64,000 nt of DNA, taken from the NCBI RefSeq assembly GCF_949987535.1, contig NC_080070.1:11466016-11530015 (forward strand). The letters run 5' to 3'. This stretch comes from Balaenoptera acutorostrata (taxonomy: Eukaryota > Chordata > Mammalia > Artiodactyla > Balaenopteridae). The translations under genes were made by a program, and so were the position numbers. The notes under the pieces are model-generated. The model made no database searches. It saw only the letters and a program-made list of their open reading frames with translations, and was not told where the DNA came from. Shown here one piece after another: positions 48,555-60,819 of the stretch (within the stretch, counting starts at the first letter, position 1; every line of letters begins with the position of its first letter).

Positions 48555-48720
48555 GTAAGGAGCAGGTAGGCGACTGTGGGACTTGGTTTACATACATCAT
48601 CTCACTTAATCTTCCCATTAACTGATATGAGACTGATATTGTCACCTCTGCTTTACATGAAAAAACTGAGACGTAGGTGAATTTATCAAGCTAATAGGTG
48701 GCTAAATTGCAAAGCAAAAC
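48555..48720 (-). repeat. MIR SINE fragment, reverse orientation
   Basis: Reversed MIR order: 'catacatcatctcacttaat', 'cttcccattaactgatatg', 'gctttacatgaaaaaactg' and 'aataggtggctaaattg'. Confidence 0.7.
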
Positions 48721-49954
48721 CAACCCTTCCCTTCTCCGAAGTCTTTGCTTCAGCATTTGATAAAGTTTATTTGTTAGAAGTCCTAGGTGTGTAACATCGT
48801 TAATTTTCTCCTACCAATACAAAGCCCACGCTGTACCCTTCTCTAAGCTAAATCAGGTGTGTTCTTCCAAATTTCTTCATGGGAAAAATCACATTATCAC
48901 ACCTATAAAAGAAAATCTTCCACTTACAGCTACATATGCCTAGGAGAGATCAAAATTGAAAGCTGGGATTCACCAAAACTGTTTCCAACCAGGTGATATC
49001 ATTAAACAACCACAAACTTTCAGCAAACCATTATCCAAACCAAGCTGATAAAGGACTTAGAATTTTTTGTAATGTGGTATGGCAGCCCCTCATGGGATCA
49101 AGCCATAGACACTTTTCTGACAAACGGACTTGTTTTAGTCAATCATGTATAGACTTATGGAGTCATTCTGTGCCATTCAGAGAGGAAGTAGTTTTCAATC
49201 ATTGCTCAGCATAACCACCATGAAGCCCTCATTCTAGCAAATAAAGCTCCTTGATCCCTGCTCCCACCACCCCCAAGTTATTTAGTGAATTTCTTCTCTT
49301 GCCTGGCAAGCAAGTAAATAAACTCAGGATTTTTTTTTTTCCTTTATCGTTCTGGTGGACTTTGTTTTATTTGGTGACACACCTGATTACCCTTCCCTAT
49401 CTTGATTATGGAGACAGGCTTCCAAAATGCTTGCTGTTTTCTAAATTGTCAGCTTTCAAGAACAGTCAAGAATCTTGAATTTCCAATATGCATTATCCTG
49501 ACTGCACATGTCCAGGGCAATTCAGGGGCTATCTCAGTCATAGGTCTCTAAGATCCTGGCCTTCAATCAGCCCAGAAGTATCCTGATTCCAATCACCTCT
49601 GAGAGTTGAAGCTGTTGCTTTGACAATGATTACGTTAACTCCAAGGAACTCCCAAGGAATAGCTTCTCCTGCACTTACTTCTTACAGAAATCAGCCACAG
49701 AACTGCACCATCTGTTAAGAAGAGAGAAAAAACTCTTGGCTATGAACTGCTTTACTGGTGGGATGATATCCTAGAAGGGTACAGCACCTGTTCAGCACCC
49801 TCACTGATAAACACAGTGCAGAACGCCTGCTAGATGATGGCAGCTATTCTAGTGCAAGTTTTATTCTGGTTTTCTTATTTATAATTTCCAAGTTCTTCAA
49901 GTGGGCAAGTCCATACTATCTACAGAAAGCAAGATTATACACTGTGACAGGACA
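48721..49954. other. Unique sequence, no gene recognised
   Basis: Contains short ORFs (48993-49214, 49251-49478) without recognisable features, and a T-run at 49330. Confidence 0.45.
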
Positions 49955-50340
49955 TTCATTCGTTACGCAAACATTTGCCAAGGATCTACTACAAGATGGG
50001 TCCTGGGCTAGGCTGAGGGATGAAAATGTAAATAAAACGTAGAAGTTATTACCCTTAAGAAGATTAGGAGACCTCAGTCAGGTGTAGAAGCCTAACTAAG
50101 GATCTCCATGGAAGAGTCCTAAGTGCACGACAGAGGTATAGCCTGAGTGCTGTGGGAACACAGCGGTAGCAACAAACACTGAGGTATGGAAACATTTAAC
50201 AGAGGAATTCATAACTGAGTCGGGTCTTAAAGAACAAGTAGAGTTTGGCTAGATGGAGGATGCACAGGAAGAAGGTCTCGCTAGGTGGAGAGAAGAGCAT
50301 GTGCAATGCGCTGAGGACCAAAAAGTTTGGACACGATCAA
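49955..50340 (-). repeat. L2 LINE 3' portion, reverse orientation
   Basis: Reads as reversed L2: 'cattcattcgttacgcaaac', 'tgggctaggctgagggatga', 'agagcatgtgcaatgcgctg' (reverse of the L2 text around 'gcctttgcacttgc'). It probably continues at 50640-50775 after a non-L2 stretch. Confidence 0.65.
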
Positions 50341-50639
50341 GATCTGGCAAATTGCAGTTAAAATTCTATTTGCAAGCAGGTGTAGGATTTCCATATAGCT
50401 TTCACCTAACATCATGGAATGCTGCTTCTCCATGATCAAACGTGATGCAAGCTGTCTTTTCAATTACATTTTCAGTGTTTCAAAATGTTTAGAAAAATGG
50501 CAGGTTAGTAATGTCTGTAACTATAATTGAATCTTATGTATCTGCTCTAAATGCAGCTGTTTGGTTTATACAGTGTGGAGGAAATAAATCACCACATATA
50601 GAAAGGAAAAAAAAAAGATTTGGCAAATTGTTTTGATTT

Positions 50640-50775
50640 ACTGAAAGTGGGTGGGCTGGGGATTGGGGTTGTCATGAGGTCAGCTTATAAAGGACTGAGA
50701 ATGCTAAACTAAGGAGTTTGAACTTTATCCTGTAGGCAGGGGAGAGCTAACTGAAATTTATAAAGTAGTTTGTGG
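50640..50775 (-). repeat. L2 LINE fragment, reverse orientation (continuation)
   Basis: 'ataaaggactgagaatgc' and 'gagtttgaactttatcctgt' correspond to reversed L2 ('ggagtttggattttattctg'). The 300 bp between this and 49955-50340 is not L2-like. Confidence 0.6.
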
Positions 50776-51454
50776 GCACTTCCAGCCAATATGAAGTAAA
50801 AAACACCATCAGATTTACCCTACCATTTAAACAAGTAAAAACTACACAAAATCTAGGAAACAGTTATTTTCAGACATTGGACAACAGCCAATGCAGAACA
50901 GTCATTCCTGAGAAAAGAGAAACCAATGAGGTGAGCCCTACAATTACCCCAGCATACTGTCTGGAGGAAATTTCCAGGTTGCAGGGCAGGGTTGAGGATA
51001 TAGAACTGAGAATTCAGGGAGACTAAGGTGGCTGGCATTCACAGGATGGAGTGCTGGAAAGAAAGCACTACACAGAGAGAAGAGAGCTGCATTGAGAGGA
51101 GAACGCTGCAGAAGAGACACAGAGATCTTCAGGGGGTTCCCCTCAAATCTTCAGCTGAGTACTGGTCACTGCATATGTGTGAAGAAACTACCCTAGTTGG
51201 GAAAAGAACCAATGAAAAGGCAAAATAATCACTGAAGTTCACACAGTGCCAGGGATAGTCTGTATTCCTATAGCCAGAGTGGAAGAACCTTGCAATACAT
51301 GATGCATTGAGTAGAGTACTCAAAAGGATATTGCCTCAGGAATAGGGAAAATTAGCGCCAGAATGAAGGCTTCTCTGGTTCTAGGTAACACAACTTAGAA
51401 GTCAGTCTTTAAAGGATTAAAGTGTTTCCAAGTAACAGAACACAGAGCAAGGCT

Positions 51455-51458
<4 letters not shown>

Positions 51459-51485
<27 letters not shown>

Positions 51486-51615
51486 GTATACACACACACA
51501 CATATACATGTATACGTATTTATGTGTGTGTATACACACACACATACATACATGCATACATACACACCTTGTATATATAGGAGATACAGATATAGATATA
51601 TCTATCTATATGCAC
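51459..51615. repeat. Compound TA/CA/TG/TACA microsatellite
   Basis: (TA)n at 51459-51485, (CA)n at 51490-51502, then GTGTGTATACACACACA palindromic units, CATA units and GATA-like repeats. Self-complementary segments around 51515-51545. Confidence 0.92.
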
Positions 51616-52411
51616 ATCACATCACCTACATATACACAACAAGGTAAAATGTCTGACATTGAATACAACATTTCAGGACATGCAAAGAAGCAGGAAAATA
51701 TGACTCATAATTAGGACGAAAGCATATTGACAGAAACAGACACAAAAATATTAGATAAGAACATTCAAACAGTGATATAATTATATTCCATATATTCAAG
51801 AAGATAAAGAAAAATATGTGCATGTTAAGTAAAGATGTGGAGGATATAAATGAGACCCAAGTGAAATTACAGTACTAAAAATGAAAAAAAAAAAATCAAT
51901 GTCTTAGATGACAAATAAACTGAATGGAATTAACTACAGACACTGAAGAAGACTAGAAAACTTAAGACATAGCAATCGAAACTCTCCTAAATGACACACA
52001 GAGAAGGAAAAGCCTGTTAAAAAAGAAAAGCAGCATAATAAAGCATCAGTGAACCATAAGACAGTTTCAAAAGGCTAAGCATAATTTGTGTCCCCAAAGA
52101 AGGGAAGAGAAAAAAGGGGAGATGGAAAAAATATTTGAAGAAATAATGGATGAAAAATCTCCCAATTTGATGGAAACTATGAACACACAAATCCAAGAAG
52201 CTATATGAACCCCAAGCACAAAACACATTAAAATAACTACACTAAGGTACATGATAGTCAATCTGCTTAAAAGCAGTGATCAAGAGAAAAATCTTAATAT
52301 CAACTAAAGATATAGGTGCGGAGAAACAAAGTTAAGAATGATAGCAGGCTTCTCTTCAGGAACAATGAAGGACAAAAGATAGTGGACCCACATCTTTAAA
52401 GCACCAAAAGG

Positions 52412-52717
52412 GGGCTTCCCTGGTGGCACAGTGGTTGAGAACCTGCCTGCTAATGCAGGAGACGCAGGTTCGGGCCCTGGCCTGGGAAGATCCCACATGC
52501 CGCGGAGCGGCTGGGCCCGTGAGCCACAGTTGCTGAGCCTGCGCGTCTGGAGCCTGTGCTCCGCAGCGGGAGAGGCCGCGATGGTGAGAGGCCCGCGCAC
52601 CGCGATGAAGAGCGGCCCCCGCTTGCCGCAACTAGAGAAAGCCCTCACACAGAAACGAAGACCCAACACAGCCAAAAATAAATTAATTAATTAATTAATT
52701 AATTTAAAAAAAAAAAA
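52412..52717 (+). mobile_element. Young cetacean CHR-type SINE
   Basis: Intact structure. It starts 'gggcttccctggtgg', with A box 'tggtggcacagtgg' and B box 'ggttcgggccc'. The CHR body contains CpGs that survive ('gcgcaccgcgatgaagagc'). The tail is (AATT)n plus A15. TSD aaagcaccaaaagg at 52398-52411 and 52718-52731, exact. High CpG retention indicates a recent insertion. Confidence 0.96.
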
Positions 52718-53305
52718 AAAGCACCAAAAGGAAGAAAAACTGTCAGCCGAAAAGTCTATATATCCAGCTTTCAAAAATAAAAGGAAAATAATGACTATTC
52801 AGACATATAAATGCTGAAAACTCCATCACCAGATTTTTACCACAAGAAATGTAAAAGGAATTCCTTTAACATGGAAAATGATACCAGATGGAAATCTCTT
52901 ATTTCCAAAGGAATGAATGCTTACTAATGGTAAATATGTAAGTAAATGTAAAATACTATTTTTTTATTTTTTAAATTTTTTTAAGAAATAATTGACTGTT
53001 GAAAGCAAAAATAATAACAATGTATCATGGGTTTTATAACATGTAGAAGGGAAAGGTATGACAACAATAGTACAAAGAATGGGAAGGAAAACCGAAATAA
53101 ACTGTTGTAAGATTCTTATATTTTTGTGAAATGGTATGATGTCACTTGAAGGTAAATTGTGATAAATTAGACATGTATCCCAAAAGTCCTAAAGCAATCA
53201 CTAAAAAAGTCAATAAACATTATAAATCAATGTTATTGTTCATAAGCCAGCAAATGAGATAAAACTGAATCATAAAAATACCTGATTACTCAAAAATAAG
53301 GCATA

Positions 53306-53595
53306 GGGCTTCCCTGGTGGCGCAGTGGTTGAGAATCTGCCTGCTAATGCAGGAGACACGGGTTCGAGCCCTGGTCTGGGAAGATCCCACATGCCACGGA
53401 GCAGCTGGGCCCGTGAGCCACAGCTGCTGAGCCTGCGCGTCTGGAGCCTGTGCCCCGCAACGGGAGGGGCCGCGATAGTGAAAGGCCCGCGCACCGCGAT
53501 GAAGAGCGGTCCCCGCACCGCGATGAAGAGTGGCCCCCACTTGCCGCAACTAGAGAAAGCCCTCGCACGAACCGAAGACCCAGCACAGCCAAAAA

Positions 53596-53644
<49 letters not shown>
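53306..53644 (+). mobile_element. Young cetacean CHR-type SINE with internal 24-bp duplication
   Basis: Same subfamily style as the one at 52412. TSD aaaaataaggcata at 53292-53305 and 53645-53658, exact. The tail is a long (AAAT)n run (53596-53645). The body contains a direct 24-bp tandem duplication (53491-53514 and 53515-53538, starting gcaccgcgatgaagag, two mismatches). Confidence 0.96.
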
Positions 53645-53646
<2 letters not shown>

Positions 53647-53880
53647 AAATAAGGCATAAAAAGAGGAAAAGAGGAACCAAGAACATAGGTGATGAATAGA
53701 AAACAGTAGCAAGAGGATAGATTTAAACCCAACCATATCAATAATCATTACATGTGAATGATATATTATGTGTAAGTGGTCTGAACACTTAAACAATTTA
53801 AGGCAGAGACTCATATTGGATTAAAAAAACCAAGATCCACCTATATGCTGTCTACAAGAAACCCACTCTAAATATAAGGT

Positions 53881-54227
53881 TGTTTGTGCTCACCTCTGAA
53901 GACTGCACCAGCCCTAACAAGCTGCAGCTCTGAAAAGTCATGCTTTTCCTCTGAAAAGTCATGGCCTCTGGTGAATATGGACTTTACCAAAGAGGCATGC
54001 CAAGTTTCACTGTGTTCTTTACAGCAAGCACTAAAATGCCACATTTTATCCCTGGCTTCTGGCTTCCTCAGTTCTCAAAACGGTCAACACTTGCAGGAAG
54101 CATTCCAACTTAACGACCTTATCAAATCCTGTTAGACATCAGGTTATGAATTACCAGAAACTGTAATTTGTGCCATGAATCTGATAATCCTCTTTTTCCC
54201 CCCTTCCAACTAAAAAATCCATACTTT
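53881..54227. other. Unique sequence, no gene recognised
   Basis: An 83-codon ORF at 53884-54135 has no recognisable feature. It contains a short direct repeat of 'tcctctgaaaagtcatg' type at 53930-53965. Confidence 0.4.
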
Positions 54228-54975
54228 TATTCATTCATTCATCAGCCAAATAGTTAACATGTAAAAGGCAGCCACTTTGCCAGATCTGTATACACAGGTA
54301 TATATTGGTGAAACAAACCACTGTAGTTTCAGTACCCATGGAGCTTAAAATATAGTAGAGGAGACAGTCTGTAAATGAAAATATAAGTACATGTTGTGTT
54401 AAGAGTAGTAATAAAAACAAAGAGAAAATATTAGGAGGTGGGTGTTAAGTCGAAAATGTGGCCAGAGGACTCCTCCTTGAGAAATAACACTTAAACCAAG
54501 AGCTGGGTAGGAGCTAGCCATAAGAACCACCAAGAGAGAGGTTCCGGGCACAGGAACAGCATATGTAAAGACCCTGAGGCAGAAGAACGGAATATGTTTA
54601 AGATGCTTGAAGGACAAGAACAGTCACCTGAGATGAAGCAGAAATGGTAAACTGGAACCAGATCATGCAGGGCTACGGTAAGATGTTTTCATTTTCCTCT
54701 AAGTACAATGGACAGTCATTAAAGCATATAAATAGCAGAGTGACACACATGACAATTTCCATTTTAAGACTATCTCCCTAGCCAGCCTGTGGAGAATGGA
54801 TTACAATGGGACAGGAGTAGAAACAGGGAGATAAGTTTAGGAAGCTGTCACTAAAGAACAGGCAGGAGAGGAGAGGGGCTTGGGCCAGAGTGGTGATGAC
54901 CGAGAGAAGTTAAAGGATTTGAGATGTATTTCGGAGGTTGAACTGGCTGGAATATTCTGGCACCTTATATGTAAG
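54228..54975 (-). repeat. L2 LINE, long reversed copy
   Basis: Reversed L2 in order: 'ttcattcattcatcagcc', 'acccatggagcttaaaatat', 'gcatatgtaaagaccctgag' with 'gcagaagaacgg', 'ccagatcatgcagggctacg', 'tctccctagccagcctgtgg' and 'gggcttgggccagagtggtg'. About 750 bp. Confidence 0.85.
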
Positions 54976-56935
54976 CTGTGAGGGAGAGTGCAGAATCAAG
55001 GATGATTCCAGCTGGGTGGCTGAAACAAAAAGAGGGAGGCCTGGGGGTGTTACAAGTTTTGGGGTGGGAATCAGAAGTTCAGTTTGAGAATGAGGTTAAG
55101 TTTAAAAACTCTGAAAGCCATCAGTGCTTGCCCGTGCTCATGAGCCCAAACCAACTGGGCCTTGGAGCAGCACCTCTGAGAGTTCAGATCAGAAATTATA
55201 TCTCCCAACTAAAGAAGATGGATCTAATATTGCCTGGTGCGTCTCTAATTCCAAATATGGCTTTCCCCACCTCTGTTGCTTTATTCTCCCTCTCCTTGGG
55301 ACTGCTCTGAATGACAGCCTCACTGAATTCAGGTGGCCCAGGCAAGGCCCACGCTTCCTTGGGTCAATTTAATAACACACATAGCGCCCCAGTTATAAGA
55401 TAGAGACAATGAAAAGCCTTTTGCAAGCTGAAGACTCGTCTATCAGCCCACACGGTTGCTCCTTTGTCTTTCCAGCAAGCTGCATGACAGGTTTTGCCAG
55501 CCTAATTATTTCTCGGTTAATCAATCTAGTCTTCTATCATTTCATCTCTCTGCCCCATTTAAATGCATGCCTGATATTTCACCATCCCCTCCTGCATGCA
55601 AAGGAAGTTGCTGCTAGCTTCTAACCTGCACTACCGATCTTGCCCTTGATCGACATCAGGAGAAAGGAGACATTTCAAGACAAGGGCAGCTCACCTTCAA
55701 TTCCAAAGAGCTGGAATTGTCACTCTAATGTGGGTGGACTTTAAAGTTTGGTGCCCCAAAGCACAGAGGAGCCTGCTGACCACGACATAGCCCCACCTTT
55801 CACACTATTCACTGGACCTGGAGGGGATGGTACCTGGGTCACAGGGTGCCAGACGCACAGGCTCAAAGGCTTCAAAGCCCACGAGGACATGAGTCCATGT
55901 CCTAAAAGCACCCATAGAACGGTGAGGACCACACCCTGGCCAGAAGGCAGAGCTCTCTTCCTGCACGATGAGGGCTCCTGGCAGAGCACTTTCTCCTGGG
56001 AGCCACGACCCTACACCTGAACACCAGAAAAGTCAGTCAAGCCACTGGCAGAGGTGTAGCCCCAGGCCAGCAAAGGAGGAAAAACACCTTGTTCCGGGGA
56101 TCTTCTAACTCTCACTAGACCTGCCCGGTTGGCCAGTCAAGCTTAGGACCTCAGAATTTCAGGCCCCTCCTTGATGAGGCACTTTAATTGTACACTTGCC
56201 AGCCTGGCTGCCTATTTCTGTGCAATGAACAACTTCGTGGCTCCTCATGGGTTTGGGACTATAAAGAACCACAGGTCAGATCAATCACCAACTGGGAGAG
56301 AGTTTTTTTTTAAAGTCTGTAAGAGGAAAAAAAAAAAAAAAGAATTAGAAGCTTTACTTCAAATTTGCTTTTTAATTAAAAAAAAATGTAGACCTTCAAA
56401 TTAAAAGTTTTTGCCAACAGGTGGAGAATAGTTAAATTACACTATGGTCACGCAATAAGTTCCTAAGATGGAAAAAAAAAATAAAGGACTCTGCTTTCCA
56501 CAGTACGTTGTGCAGGGAGGAATGCTCAAAATTATATATGGAGTACAATTACAATCATGTAGAACATATATGAAACACAGTAATGGCAGAAATACTGTAA
56601 GGAAGGGTACCAAACTGTCTACAACTGATACCGTTTGATGGAAAATTGTACTGTTTTCTTTTCTAATCATTCTGTATTTACCAATATTTTCCTGATAAAT
56701 CTGCATTCCTATTAAGAGAGACAGAGTTATTTTACTTTTAAAACAAATTAGACATAAATTTTTCTGCTTGCCTGTCTACAGCCCGCTTAAAGAAATAGAT
56801 ATAATTTAAATCTAAATGTTTTAAAATCACGGTCAACACAAGGTTAAGGGTGCTACGCTACACGAAATCTTATTTCTGTCAATTACACTTAACTGAGTCC
56901 AGGAAAACGAAACTTGTGGTCAAAACACTGGGATT
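54976..56935. other. Unique sequence, no gene recognised
   Basis: Includes ORFs at 54978-55310, 55748-56020 and 56171-56404 without family signatures, and A/T-runs at 56300-56345 and 56470. 55740-55990 is somewhat GC-rich and non-repetitive. Confidence 0.4.
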
Positions 56936-57015
56936 TATATATATATAGATAGATATATACACACACACACACATGTCTATGTATATATGTACGTGTATGT
57001 ATGTACACATGTATG
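56936..57015. repeat. TA/GATA/CA/TG compound microsatellite
   Basis: Runs of 'tatata', 'gatagata', '(ac)8' and 'gtatgtatgt'. Confidence 0.85.
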
Positions 57016-57019
57016 TTTT

Positions 57020-57650
57020 TTACTTTTAATTTTGAGATAACTGTAGTTTCACGCGAAGTGTTAAGAAATCATACAGAGAGATCTCATATACGCTTCCCCC
57101 CGTGGAAACGTCTTGTATCGCACCAGGAAACTGATATTGGCACAATCCACAGACCTTATTCAGATTTCACCAGTTTGACACACACTCATTTGTGTGTGTG
57201 TACGTATATGCACTTGACCCTTGAACAACGCAGAGGTCGGGGGCACCAGCCCTCTGCACAGTCGAAAATCCATGGATAACTTACAGCTGGCCTCTGTATC
57301 TGTGGCTCTTCCCTATCTGAGGCTTCACCTCTGTGGATTCAACCAACTATGGATAATGCGGTTCTACGGTATTTACTATTTAAAAAAATCCGCACACATG
57401 TGGACCTGTGCGGTTCAAACCCATGTTGTTCAAGGGTCAACTCTGTTTAGTCCTATGCAATTTTATCTTACATGTAGACTCACGCGACCACCCCCACGGT
57501 CAAGGCTCAGAACGGCTCCATCACTGTTGCTCCCTTGTACAGGCATAGCCATAGCCACCTCCCGCCCCACGCTGCTCGCTAACTCCTGGCAATGGTGATC
57601 CACTTCCGGTCAACGCACAATCATTGATCCCCATGTGCAAACCACCATGC
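57020..57650 (-). mobile_element. Old L1M 3' UTR fragment, reverse, with MER2-like insertion
   Basis: Reversed L1M 3' UTR text: 'tttgagataactgtagtttc', 'catacagagagatctcatat', 'tattcagatttcaccagttt', then after the nested element 'agtcctatgcaattttatct' and 'cgaccacccccacggtcaag'. The host sequence continues in order on both sides of 57211-57443. Confidence 0.75.
57211..57443. mobile_element. MER2-like Tigger MITE with perfect terminal inverted repeats
   Basis: About 230 bp. ttgacccttgaacaac at 57214-57229 is the exact reverse complement of gttgttcaagggtcaa at 57425-57440. Interior text 'gtcgaaaatccatggataac' and 'ggattcaaccaactatggat' fits the MER2/Tigger family. No transposase. It lies inside the reversed L1M. 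Confidence 0.85.
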
Positions 57651-57666
57651 CAAGCCCTGGAGGATC

Positions 57667-58010
57667 TTTTTTTTTTTTTTTTTTACTTTTTAAAACTACT
57701 TTATTGAGTTATGACTGACATTTGAAACACCATACGTATGGAATGCATACAACTCTATGAGTTTGGGGATAAATATATGACCATGAAACCATCACTATCA
57801 TCAAGGCCGTTAACATTTCCATCACCTCCCAAAGTTCCCTCGCACCCCTTTATCATTATTATTGTGTGTAGGATAAGAACACTTAATATAAGATCTACCC
57901 TGTAGCCAATTTTATATATACAATACACAGTTAGCTCCAAGCACCAGGCTGTACATTAGATCTCCAGAACTTATCCTGCATAACTGAAACTTTGTACCTT
58001 TTTCTTTTTT
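57667..58010 (-). mobile_element. Second old L1M 3' end, reverse orientation
   Basis: Begins with a T-run (57667-57685) that represents the poly-A tail. Reversed L1M text follows: 'ctttattgagttatgactga', 'caccaggctgtacattagat' and 'ctccagaacttatcctgcat', then 'aactgaaactttgtacc'. Confidence 0.75.

Positions 58011-58034
<24 letters not shown>
58011..58034. repeat. (CA)n microsatellite
   Basis: Twelve CA units. Confidence 0.95.
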
Positions 58035-58041
<7 letters not shown>

Positions 58042-58211
58042 ATTTTTACAAGAGATAAATAGACCGACACCAAGCATTGTAAATGGATGACCACAACAAA
58101 AGCAACAATGATTGCAATTACCAAACACGAAACACACTCATACTATGTCATCATATTGACATTCAGTTCCCTGGAGGATCTTGATGCAAATATAAATGAC
58201 ATAAACAGGAA

Positions 58212-58440
58212 AGCCTAGTGGTTAGGAGTATGGCCGGGAACCAGACCAACCGGGTTCAGATCTTGGGTGTGCCACCTGCCAGCTGTGTGATCTCTGGCAA
58301 AGCACTTAAGCTCTCTGTGTCACAGCTTCTTCTTCGATAAAACGGGGCTAACAATAGAACCTTATAGGGTTGTCGTGAGGATTCAATGAGTTGATGTTTG
58401 TAGAGCAAGTAGAAAGTGCCTGGCGTGAACCGATGTATGT
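58212..58440 (+). repeat. MIR SINE, near complete
   Basis: MIR from 'gaaagcctagtggttaggag' through 'accgggttcagatcttgg', 'cagctgtgtgatctctggca', 'agcacttaagctctctgtg', 'agggttgtcgtgaggattca' and 'gtgcctggcgtg'. One of the best-preserved old SINEs in the window. Confidence 0.9.
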
Positions 58441-58489
58441 TAACACATGTAAGAGCTCACCAGCCGGTGGAGAACATACAGAGCTCTCA

Positions 58490-58910
58490 TCAGGTCAGCC
58501 TGTGTTAGGTGATGTAGTAGCAAGGTACACACGGCACGGTGGGAGGATACGGGAAGGAGTAGTTCCTCCTGGCGGTGGAAAGCTAGGATAGGCTTCACAG
58601 GAGAGAGATTATTGGGGTTGGGCTTTCAACTATGAGTAAGACTTTAACAGAAATAAAAGGGAAGGGATGATGTTCCGGGCCTACAAAACGATGTGCTCTG
58701 TGGTCCTGAGGCATGAGAAGGTGAGGGCCATTCTGAGAGAGGACCACAAGATTAGGACGAGAGGAGACCATGAGGAGACCAGACGAGGGTGTGTGAGTTG
58801 GGTGAGAGGAGGAGGAGGAACAGCAGCCCCAGATGAAGAATGAGGGAAGGCCGGGCTGGGTTTTGAGGGGGTCTTGAATGCCGGGCTATAGTTAGCATTA
58901 CAGCTTTGCA
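58490..58910 (-). repeat. Possible reversed L2 fragment
   Basis: Scattered resemblance to reversed L2 ('ggctttcaactatgagtaag', 'tggtcctgaggcatgagaag'). Diverged, borders uncertain. Confidence 0.35.
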
Positions 58911-60611
58911 ATCCTGGAGAAGACCAGAACAGAGCAGAAAGAAGATAGTCTGTCTCCAGAGCATAGGTACATCAGGAGGGGATTTGAATGGAAGGGAAAG
59001 TACTTTGTAAATTACAAAACACAAGCAAGAGTGATTTATTAGGAGGACGGCCTGATTAAAAACTAGCAGCAGCAACTACGTTGCTTAGACACGGTCACTA
59101 TTCTTGTTAGATGCATAAAATCTCGGGAGTCTGGGGCACGGGGATTAGAAGTGACCAGGCTCACGCATGCCAGAACCTGTTTTCTCCCCGCCAGGGCAGC
59201 TTCTGCTCTAGCCAGGTGTTCTCAATGCCCGTCACCTCCAACCAGCCTTTCCCGGGGTTTCCAAACGAAGCAGCTCTGCAGAAACTTTGGCAACTCCCCG
59301 TGTCTCCCCTGTCACTGGCACCCTCAGCTCTGTCACGGTGAGCCCACGGCGTTTATCTGATCATCCGGCCAAGGGCCTCCTTCGGGCTCAGGACATCCTG
59401 GTCCCCGAACCTGTGATGAGCTCCGGTTTCCCTTTGCCCTCCCCTGCCTTGGAGGGTGCTTCTCCTCCTGGTTGTTTCCCGGGGCCTTTACCTCCCGTGT
59501 TTGCTGGGAAGGTGATCTCCCGACCCAGGGCCCATTCAGATTTCTGCCTTTCACAACCATATTCTTGCCTCTGGTCCCAGGATTTCCAAATTTATTAAAA
59601 AAAAATATTAATTATACCCTTTAGTAGTATCAGACCTGTTCTTTTTTGTTGTCATTCTCCTATCCATGAGAAGAAAAAGATGTTGGAATAAATGGCTCTT
59701 GCTAAGAGGGTGGAAGTGGTGGTTTATAGTTTGGCTCTGAAAACTAAGGACAAGCTCCTCCCCTCCATGCACCAACCCCCCCCAAAAAAATCCTTCCCTC
59801 TAAACAAGGTTGGTATATGAACATGCCTGAAGATCATGAAGATGCCATGTACCAAGTCTTAGAAATAAATATTTCCAAGTACCCCTAAAACAGTATCTTT
59901 TTACCCTCCCGGTAAGAGCAGCCTCCCTTCCCTATCTGAAAGACAGCACTCTCCACAGCTATATCCTAAGTACAATCCCTTTTCAACCGAACGCGTCAAG
60001 ACACTATCCCAAGCCTTCTTGGACCAAATTCACTTGCAGCCATTAAATCAAATTTTCATGTAAATAAAGAAAACGATATCATTTGTAAAAAAAAAAAAAA
60101 AACCCACAAAACAACAAGGCAAGAATATCAAGACTGAGGAAGGGAGGAAAGAAAGAGAGAGAGAAAGAAAAAGAAAGCTTCGATTTCCCTAATGTCATAG
60201 CCCACGCCCAACAAATTCAATTATTTATGTGTTTAGAAAATGCCAACATCTTCAATTCCTTAAGTCTCAGAGCAAACTCTTTTATACGGTTAGACTCTGT
60301 ATCTTTCAAAGTTTTGTGTAAGGGTGGTGTCCAGTCTATGGGTGATTTGAGTCTTTGCTTTTCTGACCTTCACCCAGGCAGAGGGCAAAGAGACGGTGAG
60401 AGGAAATACAACATAAGTGATGGCAGGGAAGGATGATTTATTCTTAATTTAATGAGATAGGATAACCTATTAAGAAATTAATTGTGACCCGCTTTCACTG
60501 CAGCAGACACCTCAGTAAAGGACAACAGGTCATCTCCTTCCCCCACCATCCACTGTCCCTATTTCCATCCCCCGGGATGGTTCTAGTTGACTTTGTTTTT
60601 GCAGGTCTACG
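58911..60611. other. Unique sequence, no gene recognised
   Basis: 59130-59580 is C/T-rich with several overlapping ORFs, none with a recognisable domain. 60134-60178 is a GA-rich low-complexity tract. Confidence 0.4.
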
Positions 60612-60770
60612 AGTGTCTCCAACTCTAACGTGAATAAAAATCACCTGAGGGGCTTGTTACACTTTCAGGATGCTTCTCTGGACATACTAATTAAAATTTC
60701 TGGGAATGGGGCCTGGAAGCCACATTTTAAACAAATTCCCTAGGAAATTCTGATCCAGGGGAAAAACACT
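60612..60770 (+). repeat. MER5-like hAT MITE
   Basis: 'gtgaataaaaatcacctgag', 'aattaaaatttctgggaatg' with 'gggcctggaagcc', 'aaattctgatccagggg'. This is MER5A order with moderate divergence. Confidence 0.65.
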
Positions 60771-60819
60771 AGGTCAAAAGAGACATTAAAATTGGAATAC
60801 TTGGGTGTGGGAAGCAGGC

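Larger units (their letters stand above)
50776..53880 (+). mobile_element. Old L1M fragment (5' UTR, ORF1, start of ORF2) with two young SINEs
   Basis: Decayed old L1. 50776 to about 51460 is 5' UTR-like. A microsatellite block lies at 51459-51615. ORF1-like coding is visible at 52120-52260 ('aatctcccaatttgatgg'-type text) and 52350-52860. An inter-ORF spacer follows, and the first ORF2 bases are near 53825-53880 ('ctatatgctgtctacaagaa'). It ends abruptly at about 53880. The two SINEs (52412, 53306) sit within it and preserve the host order on both sides. Confidence 0.7.

Noticed and set aside
51459..51615. Regularly spaced repeats, CRISPR-like at first glance
   Set aside because: Simple dinucleotide/tetranucleotide microsatellite in a vertebrate genome; no direct repeats with unique spacers.
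51484..51714. ORF rich in Tyr-Thr-His repeats
   Set aside because: Translation of the TA/CA microsatellite.
53550..53741. ORF with LFIYLFIYLFIY repeats (looks like membrane segments)
   Set aside because: Antisense translation of the SINE (AAAT)n tail.
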